From the NCBI RefSeq assembly GCF_924101635.2, contig NZ_CAKMAA020000020.1, positions 1 through 64,000 on the forward strand: 64,000 bases of DNA. Direction: 5' to 3'. Source of the DNA: Candidatus Nitrotoga sp. HW29 (GTDB lineage Bacteria > Pseudomonadota > Gammaproteobacteria > Burkholderiales > Gallionellaceae). Below the pieces are notes generated by a model that had not been told where the DNA came from, ran no database searches, and saw only the letters and a list, made by a program, of their open reading frames with translations. The position numbers and the translations under genes were made by a program. Position 1 is the first letter of the stretch, and each line of letters starts with the position of its first letter. Shown piece by piece: positions 8,405 to 17,379 of this stretch.

Positions 8405-9151
8405 TTAAGCCGCAGCTTGACTGGTGGTGGCGGCAGGGTTATTCACCTTATGCAACTCCGGCAATTTGTCCACACCGTTCATTTCCAGTCTGGTGAATTT
8501 AACCTTGCCATAACCGCGCGAGCCGGAGCCGCCCAGCCCGGTAAGCTCCAACAGTTCCAGTCCACGCCATACGGTTCTCATCAAGTTCTCTCCATCGTGC
8601 TGGCGGATGGTTAGATTGAAATCAAAACGTGCTCCCGCTGGCACTCTCTCAGTATTGCGCGGATGCTCCGCTACCCCGCGAATGCGATCTATCACGTTTT
8701 CCATCTTGGTTTCAGTGAGCAGCAGGTTGCGGCTGTTCATTTCATCTACCCATATTTTCTCAAGCGCGCAATCCCAAAACGCCAGTCGTGTGGGGCCGAT
8801 TTCTTTGATTAGGGCTTCATCAGTTTTAAGATCCGGCGCACCACCGAACAGACGTAGCAAATCTAATGCTTGTGGGCGGATACCTTCTCGTTCAGATTCG
8901 ATAGATTGGATATGATTGAAACCCAGTGGACTTCCTTCTGTAATATCTACCACACCCATCTCCCATTCCAGCAGGCTGCGAATTTTGCCTTTGATGCTTG
9001 ATCCCGGAATATAAGGCTCCAAAGTGCGCGGGTGTTTAATGACCGGATTGTCAGTGCCGCCAATGTGCATTTCGGTGTTGCCGCTACCGATATGCAAGCC
9101 TGTGACCAATTCCAATGTGCCTGTGAGTTTTTGAATAGCAGTCAATTTCAT
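8405..9151 (-). CDS. csm3: Type III-A backbone subunit Csm3 (target RNA nuclease)
   Basis: Csm3 forms the helical backbone and cleaves target RNA every six nucleotides. This 248-residue protein has LHIGSGNTEM, then IGGTDNPVI with Asp34, which lines up with the catalytic Asp33 of the Streptococcus thermophilus protein. It also has IPGSSIKGKIRSLLEWE and the closing LGGSGSRGYGKV loop. RNA cleavage therefore looks intact, which matters because the Cas10 HD site does not. The ATG at 9151 is preceded by AAGGGAG; an upstream in-frame start at 9217 lies inside csm2 and is not preferred. Confidence 0.96.
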   Translation of the reverse strand: MKLTAIQKLTGTLELVTGLHIGSGNTEMHIGGTDNPVIKHPRTLEPYIPGSSIKGKIRSLLEWEMGVVDITEGSPLGFNHIQSIESEREGIRPQALDLLRLFGGAPDLKTDEALIKEIGPTRLAFWDCALEKIWVDEMNSRNLLLTETKMENVIDRIRGVAEHPRNTERVPAGARFDFNLTIRQHDGENLMRTVWRGLELLELTGLGGSGSRGYGKVKFTRLEMNGVDKLPELHKVNNPAATTSQAAA

Positions 9152-9171
9152 GCTGATGATCTCCCTTGGAA

Positions 9172-9609
9172 TTAGTCTTGGCGTGCTTGTTTGTAGAAAC
9201 CCATGAAGGCTTCCCAAAACAGTTTGCAGGCAGTGAGCGTTTGTGGGTCTTCCACTTCGGCAAGTGTTTGCTGCAACAGGTTGACGAAAGTTCTATTTAC
9301 CAGCTTGCGCCCTTCGGCATATGCAGCCTTGGCATTTATCATGCGGATAAAGGGCAAATACTCGTCGAACTTAGCAGGCTGCTGATTAGCTCGTGTTTCC
9401 CAAAGCACCAATTCGTCATAAAATCGGCGCAGTTGGGTAGATTTATTTCTGTTTTTATCGCTAGTTGAAACAACCTCGGCTACTTTCCTTGCTGTGCCAT
9501 TGAATAACTCAGGATCAAGCGGCTTGGTCAACTTGATCGTGAATTGAGGCGTAGCACTCTCATCGTTTTGATGTGGTTGCGGTCGGTGTTGCCGATGATC
9601 TTGCCCCAT
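9172..9609 (-). CDS. csm2: Type III-A small subunit Csm2
   Basis: A 145-residue mostly helical protein. The region after residue 50 (STQLRRFYDELVLW, RMINAKAAYAEGR, FWEAFMGFYKQ) matches the Csm2 small-subunit family that lines the inner face of the complex. The ATG at 9609 follows GAGGAGA by eight bases. A TTG at 9624 that overlaps the cas10 stop is possible but has poorer support. The first 40 residues are hydrophilic and His/Gln-rich, a likely disordered tail. Confidence 0.9.
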   Translation of the reverse strand: MGQDHRQHRPQPHQNDESATPQFTIKLTKPLDPELFNGTARKVAEVVSTSDKNRNKSTQLRRFYDELVLWETRANQQPAKFDEYLPFIRMINAKAAYAEGRKLVNRTFVNLLQQTLAEVEDPQTLTACKLFWEAFMGFYKQARQD

Positions 9610-9620
9610 AGCTTTTCTCC

Positions 9621-12341
9621 TCAATCACGTTGTTGATACAAATAGGTAAACAGGGCAATTTTGTACGCTGCCTGATGTTTCTCAATACCAAGCTCTACAA
9701 TCTCTTTACCGAGGTCGTATTGCAATTTATAGCGTTTTTCTTCTGTTTTTTTCCCGTTGTTTTTAATACGGGCTTCTGCCAGTCGTCGCGTGCGATAAGC
9801 GAAGTGGGAATACCACAGCGCGTTTTCAGGCTTATCTTTAATATTTCCAGCCATATCTGCATAACGCAACAAGCCATACAGGTAACCGGAGGTAAGCGCG
9901 TAATCGCCAGCCACCCGCGCCAATCCGGCTTCCCTCTCCATGAGCGCGCCATAATCCGACCATGACACGGTATGCCCGAAGCAAGTGACAGCATTCTTTG
10001 GTGCAGGGTGTATTTTCTCAGGATTGTGTACCTTGGCGGCATCCAGCGCAGCATCAGCAAGCCCAGCCAGTTGCATGATCGGCAAACCGGGCTTGGTCAT
10101 AGAAAGACCCGCCGAGAAATGAATGTCCGGGTTGTTTGCCACGTAACGCTCAAACTCGGTTTTCATCCGGCTAGCCAGTTTCAGCGTGGAGTGCCACGGT
10201 CCAATGAGAAAAAAATCATCACCTCCGGCGAACACCGTATAGATTTTTTGGAACTTGTTTTCGCTTTGGCACAGCCACGGCAGATATACGGTAAAAAAAG
10301 CATTCACCTGCCGGGATAAAGCGGTCATTTTGGCGAAGGTTGGTTTCTCCAAGCCCTTTTGGAAAATGCTGCCCAAGTTATCCACATCTCCCTTAAGAAT
10401 CATCAAGGCTTCAACACCGACCAAACGTTCCTTGCCGCTATCGTCCTTACGAATCTCCCTATCGTCACATGCCAAGTGATCTAGGGTCTTTATTTCATTA
10501 GGATGAGGATCGAAAATCCCCCCATTTTCGATGCCCTGATAGCGATCAGCTTCCCATGCATTCACCTCGCCAAATCGCGGCACATAGGCGTTGATATGAC
10601 GGCGGGCGTAATCGTTCCAGAGCGGCAAGGAATATTTATTTGGCAGCGAAAAATCCCACGCACGAAGGATCTTTCCGGTGTGCGCTTCGTTGTCAAATTT
10701 CCCAGTATCTTCCACACCTTCAGTAAAGTTCACGCAAAAACCGAAGATGGGCAACCGCAAGGCGTGACGATTGAGACCGTCACGCGTAATCAGTACATGC
10801 TTCATGCTGGCCAGCCACTTGCCTGCATTGATCTGGTCGGCAGCCAGTTCGCTCATCCAGATATTATCAACTTTGACGCTTGCAGGAGATCGTCCGTCAA
10901 TTTTGCATTCGCCATGTCTAAAGCTATCGAGAAAACCATCAAACACGGCAGGTACGGGTGCTTCGCCGCATAACCCAAAACGTGCGTGCTTACATTCTTC
11001 CAGCTTCTCGAAAAGATGTTTTATCAATTCACGAAACGGGCTGACATCTCCTTGCCCGTGAACGAAATCACTGCTGGCAGCAGGTAGCCACGCTAGCCCA
11101 ATGCCAGATTGTCCATAGGTGTGTCCGATAAACCAACTGTCCAATTCGGCCTGAACAGCGCGCAGCTTTCCCATTGTTTCAGCGGTGTTGGGTGCGACAA
11201 TGAGAAATTTACCCGCTGCATTTACCACCTGACTTGATGCTGGAAGAACCAGCACTTCCAGCACCTTTAGCGCGGCTAATTCTGACAATAGCGAAACATA
11301 GAACGAGCGTCCGCGCAACAGCTTGGCGGCACGCTTTTGAGTTTCACCACCTGATGCAAAGATGAAATTTTGGATGCCGAAAAAATCGCCCTGCACAAGC
11401 AGGAATTTTTCAGCCTCCCAGGCTTGCTTTGCTTCTGGTGTGTTGGCGCGCTCCTTGTCCCATAACAGACGCAGTTGTTGGCGTGCGTTTTCAGTATCAG
11501 ACCCCTGCGCCGCGTGATACTGCCACAATGCAACCGCCAGCGCTGCCGTGGTTTTGGAGTGATCGTAGAGAGAAACATCCAGCTGAATGTTGCCAACCGT
11601 TGCGGAAGGAATGGCATGAGTAAATGCCAACCAAAGACTATCAAAGTGATCTAGCCACAGCGGCAGATTCTTGCGATGACTGGATGGGATGCCTTGCAGT
11701 CCAGCGATAAACGCATTCCATAGTTGAAGATATTTCTCATTTGCGGCGGAATCGCTGTCCGTTTCGCATTCCGTTGCCAGTACGGGGAAAATGGATTCTG
11801 GCGAGAACGGCTTGAGGGCATATCTCCATGCTTGGGTCTCAGCACGGTTGTTGAGCCTAATATTCTCTAACAGGGTATGGTGCCGTGTAGTGTAGTGATT
11901 GAGCTTGTCTTCTTGAACCTCACCGTAGGCTGCGATGTAGCTCTCGAATGATTCCCGGTCAAACCCGGATGCCAGTCGATCCGCACTAGCGATGACCCAT
12001 TGCAAAAAAGTGTCCGGTTGATGATATTTCGCAGCAGCGTTGATAATGGAATCTTCTGCCTGTTTATCATGCCAAGGTGCGAATGGCGTCATATCATTAC
12101 CTACTAATTCCGGTAACTGCGAAACCAACAAATCCATCGCAAACACAGTATAGGCGGTATGCATGTGCGTATGGCGATCAATGATCTGAGAGTGACACAG
12201 CCCTTCGTTGACCGATTGTCGAGTATTGCCGTCTGTGTCTTTTTCTATTGCATCGGCAAGCCCAGCAAATTTACCTAGACCGTGCAGCAGTGCTGCAATC
12301 GCTATGCGACAGGATGAATTTATTTCAAATTTGCTATCCAT
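9621..12341 (-). CDS. cas10: Cas10/Csm1 with intact GGDD and altered HD motif
   Basis: Large subunit of the Csm complex, 906 residues. The Palm domain near the C terminus keeps GGDD at about 706-709 within TVFAGGDDFFLI, the site that makes cyclic oligoadenylate. The N-terminal HD nuclease motif normally reads LLHDIGKF; here it is LLHGLGKF, so the metal-binding Asp is Gly21. In the S. thermophilus enzyme the equivalent Asp16 is needed for ssDNA cleavage, so DNase activity is probably lost. The zinc-finger region (LCGEAPVPA to HGEC) also looks degenerate. The ATG at 12341 has AGGGAA upstream. It is the first gene of the operon running to the array. Confidence 0.97.
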   Translation of the reverse strand: MDSKFEINSSCRIAIAALLHGLGKFAGLADAIEKDTDGNTRQSVNEGLCHSQIIDRHTHMHTAYTVFAMDLLVSQLPELVGNDMTPFAPWHDKQAEDSIINAAAKYHQPDTFLQWVIASADRLASGFDRESFESYIAAYGEVQEDKLNHYTTRHHTLLENIRLNNRAETQAWRYALKPFSPESIFPVLATECETDSDSAANEKYLQLWNAFIAGLQGIPSSHRKNLPLWLDHFDSLWLAFTHAIPSATVGNIQLDVSLYDHSKTTAALAVALWQYHAAQGSDTENARQQLRLLWDKERANTPEAKQAWEAEKFLLVQGDFFGIQNFIFASGGETQKRAAKLLRGRSFYVSLLSELAALKVLEVLVLPASSQVVNAAGKFLIVAPNTAETMGKLRAVQAELDSWFIGHTYGQSGIGLAWLPAASSDFVHGQGDVSPFRELIKHLFEKLEECKHARFGLCGEAPVPAVFDGFLDSFRHGECKIDGRSPASVKVDNIWMSELAADQINAGKWLASMKHVLITRDGLNRHALRLPIFGFCVNFTEGVEDTGKFDNEAHTGKILRAWDFSLPNKYSLPLWNDYARRHINAYVPRFGEVNAWEADRYQGIENGGIFDPHPNEIKTLDHLACDDREIRKDDSGKERLVGVEALMILKGDVDNLGSIFQKGLEKPTFAKMTALSRQVNAFFTVYLPWLCQSENKFQKIYTVFAGGDDFFLIGPWHSTLKLASRMKTEFERYVANNPDIHFSAGLSMTKPGLPIMQLAGLADAALDAAKVHNPEKIHPAPKNAVTCFGHTVSWSDYGALMEREAGLARVAGDYALTSGYLYGLLRYADMAGNIKDKPENALWYSHFAYRTRRLAEARIKNNGKKTEEKRYKLQYDLGKEIVELGIEKHQAAYKIALFTYLYQQRD

Positions 12342-12538
12342 ATATTTTCCCTGTGATGTCCTCACTTGGTAAATAGTACATCAAACTTGCTGTGCAATCT
12401 GGTTTAGCAAGTGCGATAATCCATCGAGTTGACGCTGCCAGCCATGTCGCATGGCTATGCCGACAGGCTTGTTTTCAGTGTAGGTGGATCGACCGCCTCA
12501 CCACGAACGGCCTAATGAACAATCCGGGATAAATTGCC
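12342..12538. promoter_or_regulatory. Divergent cas10 / cas6 intergenic region with palindrome
   Basis: This 197-bp region must carry the promoters for the leftward effector operon and the rightward cas6. A perfect inverted repeat AGCCATG-TCG-CATGGCT occupies 12440-12456, near the middle, and could be an operator serving both sides. A TTGACG at 12429-12434 lies just left of it in the cas6 direction, but no convincing -10 follows. Function is inferred from position only. Confidence 0.4.
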
Positions 12539-13546
12539 ATGACACCGATGATGAATGCTGTTGCTTTGCGCCTTGTGCGCCTGCGTTTTTCGGCTCGTTT
12601 GTTGGGCGAGGCGGCTATGCCGACCCACAAAAGTTCGCTCTTTCATGGCGTTTTTGGCCGCGTGTTGCATCGGGATTTTCCGTATCTTTATTCTGAGCTT
12701 TTTGGCAGTGGACACGCTGATGGCGATGCTTCGCTGACCATACACCCTTACATTTTGCTCGCGCCGCTGGATGAATTGCGCACATGGGAGGCTGGGCATG
12801 AGTTTGATTTTGAGTTGACGCTGTTTGGCAAAGCGGTGCGCCATGCACAAGCGTGTTGCGATGCGATGCGTTTGGTGGGGCGCGATGGTCTGGGTGAGCA
12901 GCGTGCGAAGTTCTCCGTTCATCAGATGGATCATCTGACTACTGGACATGGCAAAGATGCTGCCCCCGGTGATACAACTCGCCATGCCCGTTTCCCTATC
13001 CATCTCTCAGAGGAAGAGGGTGCAAACGAATCGCTGCGCGAGTTTCACGTTGATGATGGTTGGGTGACTGTCTGGCGCGATGGAGTGGATATGGCATGGG
13101 TCGCGCCGGTTGATTTATGCCTTGGTGAATCTGGTGCTCCTTGCGCCAAGCTGACACTGGATTTGCAAACGCCGTTGCGTTTGAAGCATGAGAACCGACT
13201 GGTACGCCAGCCGCCCGATTTTCTGTTGCTGTTTTCCAAGCTGCTGGCACGTTTGAATATGCTGTCGCTGGCGCAGAGTCATCAGCCTTTGGTCGAGGGT
13301 GAAGCCAAGGTAAAACTGTTTCAACTTGCGAGAGATATTGAGCTTAACCAGAGTGACACACGCTGGGTAGACTGGAATCGCTATTCGTCAAGCCAGAAAG
13401 CCAGTATGCAGTTTGGCGGACTGGTAGGAACGTTGGAATACAGCGGAGACCTTGCGCCGTTTTTGCCTTTTTTGCGGATGGCCGAGTTAACACATTTGGG
13501 CGGAAAGTCTACGTTTGGACTGGGGAAGGTGATCTGCCAAATCTAG
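12539..13546 (+). CDS. cas6: CRISPR RNA endoribonuclease Cas6
   Basis: Cas6 cuts the repeat in the long array transcript to release crRNAs. This 335-residue protein has a RAMP-like N-terminal half (residues 1-150) and a C-terminal half ending with LGGKSTFGLGKV, the Gly-rich loop of the Cas6 C-terminal domain family. A likely catalytic His is not certain. The gene is divergent from the rest of the locus, allowing separate control. ATGs at 12539, 12548 and 12551 are all possible starts, with only a weak GGGAT upstream. Confidence 0.87.
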   Translation: MTPMMNAVALRLVRLRFSARLLGEAAMPTHKSSLFHGVFGRVLHRDFPYLYSELFGSGHADGDASLTIHPYILLAPLDELRTWEAGHEFDFELTLFGKAVRHAQACCDAMRLVGRDGLGEQRAKFSVHQMDHLTTGHGKDAAPGDTTRHARFPIHLSEEEGANESLREFHVDDGWVTVWRDGVDMAWVAPVDLCLGESGAPCAKLTLDLQTPLRLKHENRLVRQPPDFLLLFSKLLARLNMLSLAQSHQPLVEGEAKVKLFQLARDIELNQSDTRWVDWNRYSSSQKASMQFGGLVGTLEYSGDLAPFLPFLRMAELTHLGGKSTFGLGKVICQI

Positions 13547-13670
13547 CTTGGCAAGACAGCAAAATCTGGGTTCTTCGGCAGCCTCGACGTCTGCATGATG
13601 TAGGCCACCATTGAAACAAAATATTGTCGCCGTTAACACTCAAACCCGCAGGAGATGAGAATCATGATAA

Positions 13671-14027
13671 AAAGGCCGACATCCGGCTATTATTGAATTT
13701 CTGGAGGCACTCATCAAGGATACAGACTGCAAGGTGTTTCTGATACTAGACAGCTTGAGAGTTCATCACAGCAAACCTGTAAAGGCATGGGCTGCCAAGA
13801 ACGCACAGAAAATCGAGTTACTCTACTTGCCCAGTTACAGTCCTGAACTCAACCCCGAAGAAAGACTGAATATGGATCTCAAACACGCCATCCCTTCAAA
13901 GGTGCCAGTACGCACCAAGGCAAAACTCAGCGCTGCTGCGACAGATCACATGACAATGCTTGAGCAAAACTCCAAACGTATGCGCCGTTATTTCGGCGAC
14001 CCCAAAGCCGCCTACGCAGCTTCATGA
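13671..14027 (+). pseudogene. IS630-family transposase, C-terminal remnant
   Basis: The frame is open from 13671 after a stop and reads PAIIEFLEALIKDTDCKVFL, then LILDSLRVHHSK, and LLYLPSYSPELNPEERL near the end. These are the second and third catalytic blocks (D and DE region) of IS630-type DDE transposases. The N-terminal half is missing, and no terminal inverted repeats or TA duplication were found. It lies just after cas6 and may mark the edge of the CRISPR island. Confidence 0.85.
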
Positions 14028-14129
14028 ATAATTCGTGCCGGATCAATAGTTCAGGAGTCAGGAATATTCTGGAGAGGTTCATGCATTATCAGAACTTACC
14101 CAACGAATAAGACGCGTAGGGTCAGATGA

Positions 14130-14234
14130 AAGAAATTTAATGAGGCCTACGCCGTACTCTCCGATCCAGAAAAGTTTGCGGCCTATGACCGCGTTGGACA
14201 AGCCAAGCCAGGCCGCGAAGCAGGTTTGGCTTGA
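14130..14234 (+). pseudogene. DnaJ J-domain fragment
   Basis: After an in-frame stop, 34 codons encode KKFNEAYAVLSDP, EKFAAYDRVGQ and a short tail before TGA. This is the helix III-IV segment of a J domain (usual form [24 protein letters not shown]). The HPD motif and everything else are absent. It is a broken piece of a dnaJ or cbpA-like gene left by rearrangement between the IS630 remnant and the GFA gene. Confidence 0.75.
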
Positions 14235-14256
14235 ACAAATTGTTAGGTGTGGCCAG

Positions 14257-14655
14257 TCACGAGTCAGATGAGAAGCGGTCAAAGACTTCTTGCCCGGTTA
14301 TCTTCTGGGTTTCGTTTGCCAGAGCGTAGAAATCCGGCTTTTCGTCAATGAAAAGCTCGGTTAATAGTTCAAAGTCATGATCTTGGAACAAGCCAGCGGA
14401 AAGAATGTACTCGTCGCTGGGTAGTAAATGGTAGAAAAGATGCGTTCCGCATTTCCCGCAGAAGCCACGTACAGCCCAGTCCGAAGACTGGTATGAAGTT
14501 GGCTCAAGACCATTAAATGAAACATTTGATCCGCAGTGAACAGCAAACATTGGACCGCTTGTCCAGCGTCTGCACATTGTGCAATGACAGAGATTGATCT
14601 CTCCATGGTCATCGGCAACGACTTCGATGGAACCGCATAGGCATTTGCCTTTCAT
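14257..14655 (-). CDS. GFA-family zinc-binding protein
   Basis: A 132-residue protein of the GFA (glutathione-dependent formaldehyde-activating enzyme-like) family. The zinc ligands are visible as CLC at residues 5-7, CHCTMC at about 23-28 and CGKCGTHLFY near 70. Most family members have no proven reaction and should not be assumed to act on formaldehyde. The start is supported by AAGGAG upstream. It stands alone, convergent with the DnaJ fragment. Confidence 0.85.
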   Translation of the reverse strand: MKGKCLCGSIEVVADDHGEINLCHCTMCRRWTSGPMFAVHCGSNVSFNGLEPTSYQSSDWAVRGFCGKCGTHLFYHLLPSDEYILSAGLFQDHDFELLTELFIDEKPDFYALANETQKITGQEVFDRFSSDS

Positions 14656-14818
14656 ACCGATCTCCTTGGAAGGTAGTACCGCACTTAACGTAATATAGAC
14701 ACTCTAAAAAATGCCGACAAAGGCACCGTTTCATTCTCGTTGTACATCGTCTTCATTTTCCTTGTTCAAGTAATCAGGGGCTATAAATACATCACCTGAC
14801 GCGCAACAGAATGAAACA

Positions 14819-15685
14819 CTACTCCAAATTCTGAATCTGCTCACGCATCTGTTCAATCAATAGCTTCATTTCCATGGATGCACGGGATACCTCTGCGTCC
14901 ACGGATTTTGAGCCCAGCGTGTTTGCTTCGCGGTGCAGCTCCTGCATCAGAAAATCCAGCCGTTTGCCTACTGTGCCGCCTTTGACCAGCACTCGCTTCA
15001 TTTCGACCAGATGAGTTTGCAGACGCGACAATTCTTCATCCACATCGATCTTGCTGGCAAACAGTGTAATTTCCTGCCGCAGGCGTTCATCATCACTCGT
15101 TTGCAGCGCTGTACGCAAACGCCCAGCCAGTTTTTCTTCATACGCCGCAATGGCCGTCGGAATGCGCGGAGCGACCAGGGTGCATAAGGTTTCGATTTGC
15201 GCTATGCGCTGCAACAAAAATTCTTGTAGCTTTTCGCCTTCGCGTCCACGTGCTGCGGTGAACTCGCGCAATACTTGATGCAGCAGTTCGGGCACCATGG
15301 TTTGCAGCGTGCCAGTCGGTATAGCTGCACTTTGCAGCACACCATTCCAACGCAACACATCGGCGACGCTCAAGCCATCCGCTTCGGGCAAGATGGCTTG
15401 CACCTCGTCGCTCCATTGGGCCAGTTGTTGTATCAGGGACTGATTGAGCTGCGCCGGGTTTTGTACAGAGGGCCGCGGGGCGAAACCGATGCGGCATTCC
15501 ACCTTGCCGCGCGTCAGTTGCGCGGCAAGGATCTCGCGCAATAGAGGCTCCAGCATGCGCAGTTCGTCGGGCATACGTAACTGAAGGTCGAGGTAACGAT
15601 GATTGACCGCACGCAGTTCTACTGCAAGCGATCCGGTATCAAGTTCAGTTGCGGCAGTGGCAAAACCAGTCATGCTAAAAATCAT
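14819..15685 (-). CDS. yicC: YicC family endoribonuclease-like protein
   Basis: A 288-residue member of the YicC family, starting MIFSMTGFA and ending with EMKLLIEQMREQIQNLE. The N-terminal domain carries the family SVELRAVNHRYLDL-type strand (here AVELRAVNHRYLDLQLRMP) and the C-terminal domain the conserved KRLDFLMQELHREANTLGSK. Escherichia coli YicC acts on RNA and affects small-RNA stability. It is divergent from rph, a frequent neighbour in Proteobacteria, and the 239-bp gap holds both promoters. Confidence 0.95.
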   Translation of the reverse strand: MIFSMTGFATAATELDTGSLAVELRAVNHRYLDLQLRMPDELRMLEPLLREILAAQLTRGKVECRIGFAPRPSVQNPAQLNQSLIQQLAQWSDEVQAILPEADGLSVADVLRWNGVLQSAAIPTGTLQTMVPELLHQVLREFTAARGREGEKLQEFLLQRIAQIETLCTLVAPRIPTAIAAYEEKLAGRLRTALQTSDDERLRQEITLFASKIDVDEELSRLQTHLVEMKRVLVKGGTVGKRLDFLMQELHREANTLGSKSVDAEVSRASMEMKLLIEQMREQIQNLE

Positions 15686-15924
15686 TGGGACTCCAGATAA
15701 TAAAGTTTGGGTGATGGTTCAACCCGATTTCGATACTAAACAAGACCATGATTTATTTATATCGTTCCACAATGTTGTCTGGGCAATACAAATTGGACTG
15801 TCACATGCATTATATGACGATTGAATGTTGTAAATTTTGTTGTATGAAATTCCAAACTGGCCTGTAATAATTGTGTAGTGGCACGCGCTATAATGCGTGC
15901 CCTTTTATTTTCTGGGTTATTTTT

Positions 15925-16641
15925 ATGCGTCCTAGTCAGCGACAAACCGATCAGCTTCGTTCCATTATCATCACGCGTCATTACACCAAGCATGCCGAAG
16001 GTTCGGTGTTGATTGAATGCGGCGACACAAAAGTGATTTGTACCGCCAGCGTGGAGGAGCGTGTGCCACCTCATAAAAAAGGCTCCGGCGAGGGGTGGGT
16101 TACGGCGGAATACGGCATGTTGCCGCGCTCTACCGGTAGCCGCATGGGGCGCGAAGCGGCCAAGGGCAAACAGTCTGGACGCACGCAGGAAATCCAGCGC
16201 CTGATCGGACGCAGTTTGCGTTCTGTGGTGGATTTAAAACAATTGGGCGAGCGCACCATCCAAGTGGATTGCGACGTAATTCAGGCCGATGGTGGTACGC
16301 GCACTGCCAGTATTACTGGCGCTTTTGTCGCTTTGCACGATGCCGTGAGCGGATTGATTAAGCAAGGGTTGATCAAAGAAAATCCATTACGTGATTTTGT
16401 CGCTGCAATTTCGGTGGGTGTTTATCAGGGGATGCCGGTGCTTGATCTGGACTACGACGAAGACTCTGAATGTGATACCGATATGAATGTGGTGATGACT
16501 AGTGCGGGGCATTTCATAGAGGTGCAGGGTACGGCAGAAGGTCATGCTTTCAGCCGCACTGAGATGGATGCCATGCTCAATTTGGCGCAATCCGGTATCG
16601 CGCAATTAATTGAAATGCAGCGCACGGCGCTGGCGAAATAA
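15925..16641 (+). CDS. rph: Ribonuclease PH
   Basis: Phosphorolytic 3'-5' exoribonuclease that trims tRNA 3' ends. The 238-residue protein has the conserved [12 protein letters not shown] start, [14 protein letters not shown], the phosphate-site region [15 protein letters not shown] and [20 protein letters not shown]. The ATG at 15925 begins the standard MRPS N terminus; an upstream in-frame start at 15871 would add an unlikely Cys/Phe-rich leader. It is followed after six bases by rdgB, the usual rph-rdgB-hemW order in this group. Confidence 0.97.
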   Translation: MRPSQRQTDQLRSIIITRHYTKHAEGSVLIECGDTKVICTASVEERVPPHKKGSGEGWVTAEYGMLPRSTGSRMGREAAKGKQSGRTQEIQRLIGRSLRSVVDLKQLGERTIQVDCDVIQADGGTRTASITGAFVALHDAVSGLIKQGLIKENPLRDFVAAISVGVYQGMPVLDLDYDEDSECDTDMNVVMTSAGHFIEVQGTAEGHAFSRTEMDAMLNLAQSGIAQLIEMQRTALAK

Positions 16642-16647
16642 TTCACC

Positions 16648-17241
16648 ATGCATAAGCTGGTTATTGCTTCCAACAATCCGGGTAAGTTGCGCGAGTTGCA
16701 GTTAACGCTTGCATCACTCAGCATCGAGATACTGACGCAAGCGCAATTGGGCATTGACGAGGCTGAAGAACCCCACTGCACGTTCATTGAAAATGCACTG
16801 GCCAAGGCGCGTCATGTCAGCCGTATTAGTGGCCTGCCTGCTCTGGCGGATGATTCTGGGCTATGCGTAGCAGCTTTAGGCGGCGCACCGGGTGTGCAGT
16901 CCGCGCGTTATGCGGGTGAACCGAAATCGGATTCGCGCAACAATGAAAAATTGTTGCAAGCGATGGAAGAGGTGGTTGACCGGCGTGCGCATTATTACTG
17001 CGTGCTAGTGCTGGTGCGCCATGCTGACGATCCGCAGCCGCTGATTGCGGAAGGCGAATGGCATGGCGAAATTGCGCAGCAGATGCGCGGAGAAGGCGGA
17101 TTCGGTTACGATCCGCTGTTCTGGCTGCCGCAGCTTAACAAGATGAGTGCGGAATTGAGCCGCGACGAGAAGGCGCAGATCAGTCACCGTGCACAAGCAC
17201 TACATATTCTGCTACAAAGGTTGCAAATAGCGGCGTATTGA
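16648..17241 (+). CDS. rdgB: dITP/XTP pyrophosphatase (RdgB/HAM1)
   Basis: This enzyme removes non-canonical purine triphosphates such as dITP and XTP from the nucleotide pool. The 197-residue protein shows the substrate-binding start LVIASNNPGKLRE, then TFIENALAKARH, the catalytic ALADDSGLCV and GGFGYDPLFWLP. It lies in the rph-rdgB-hemW operon. Confidence 0.97.
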   Translation: MHKLVIASNNPGKLRELQLTLASLSIEILTQAQLGIDEAEEPHCTFIENALAKARHVSRISGLPALADDSGLCVAALGGAPGVQSARYAGEPKSDSRNNEKLLQAMEEVVDRRAHYYCVLVLVRHADDPQPLIAEGEWHGEIAQQMRGEGGFGYDPLFWLPQLNKMSAELSRDEKAQISHRAQALHILLQRLQIAAY

Positions 17242-17379
17242 GAACAACGGAATTACAAACAACGCTTGATATTCCGGTCGTGCGCAACAGCAGGCAAAGT
17301 CGCCCGCCCGTCATTTCAAATGGCAGCCTGCTTGTCCGCATTTTTCCAAATATTGTTGATGGTATTCCTCGACGCATCC

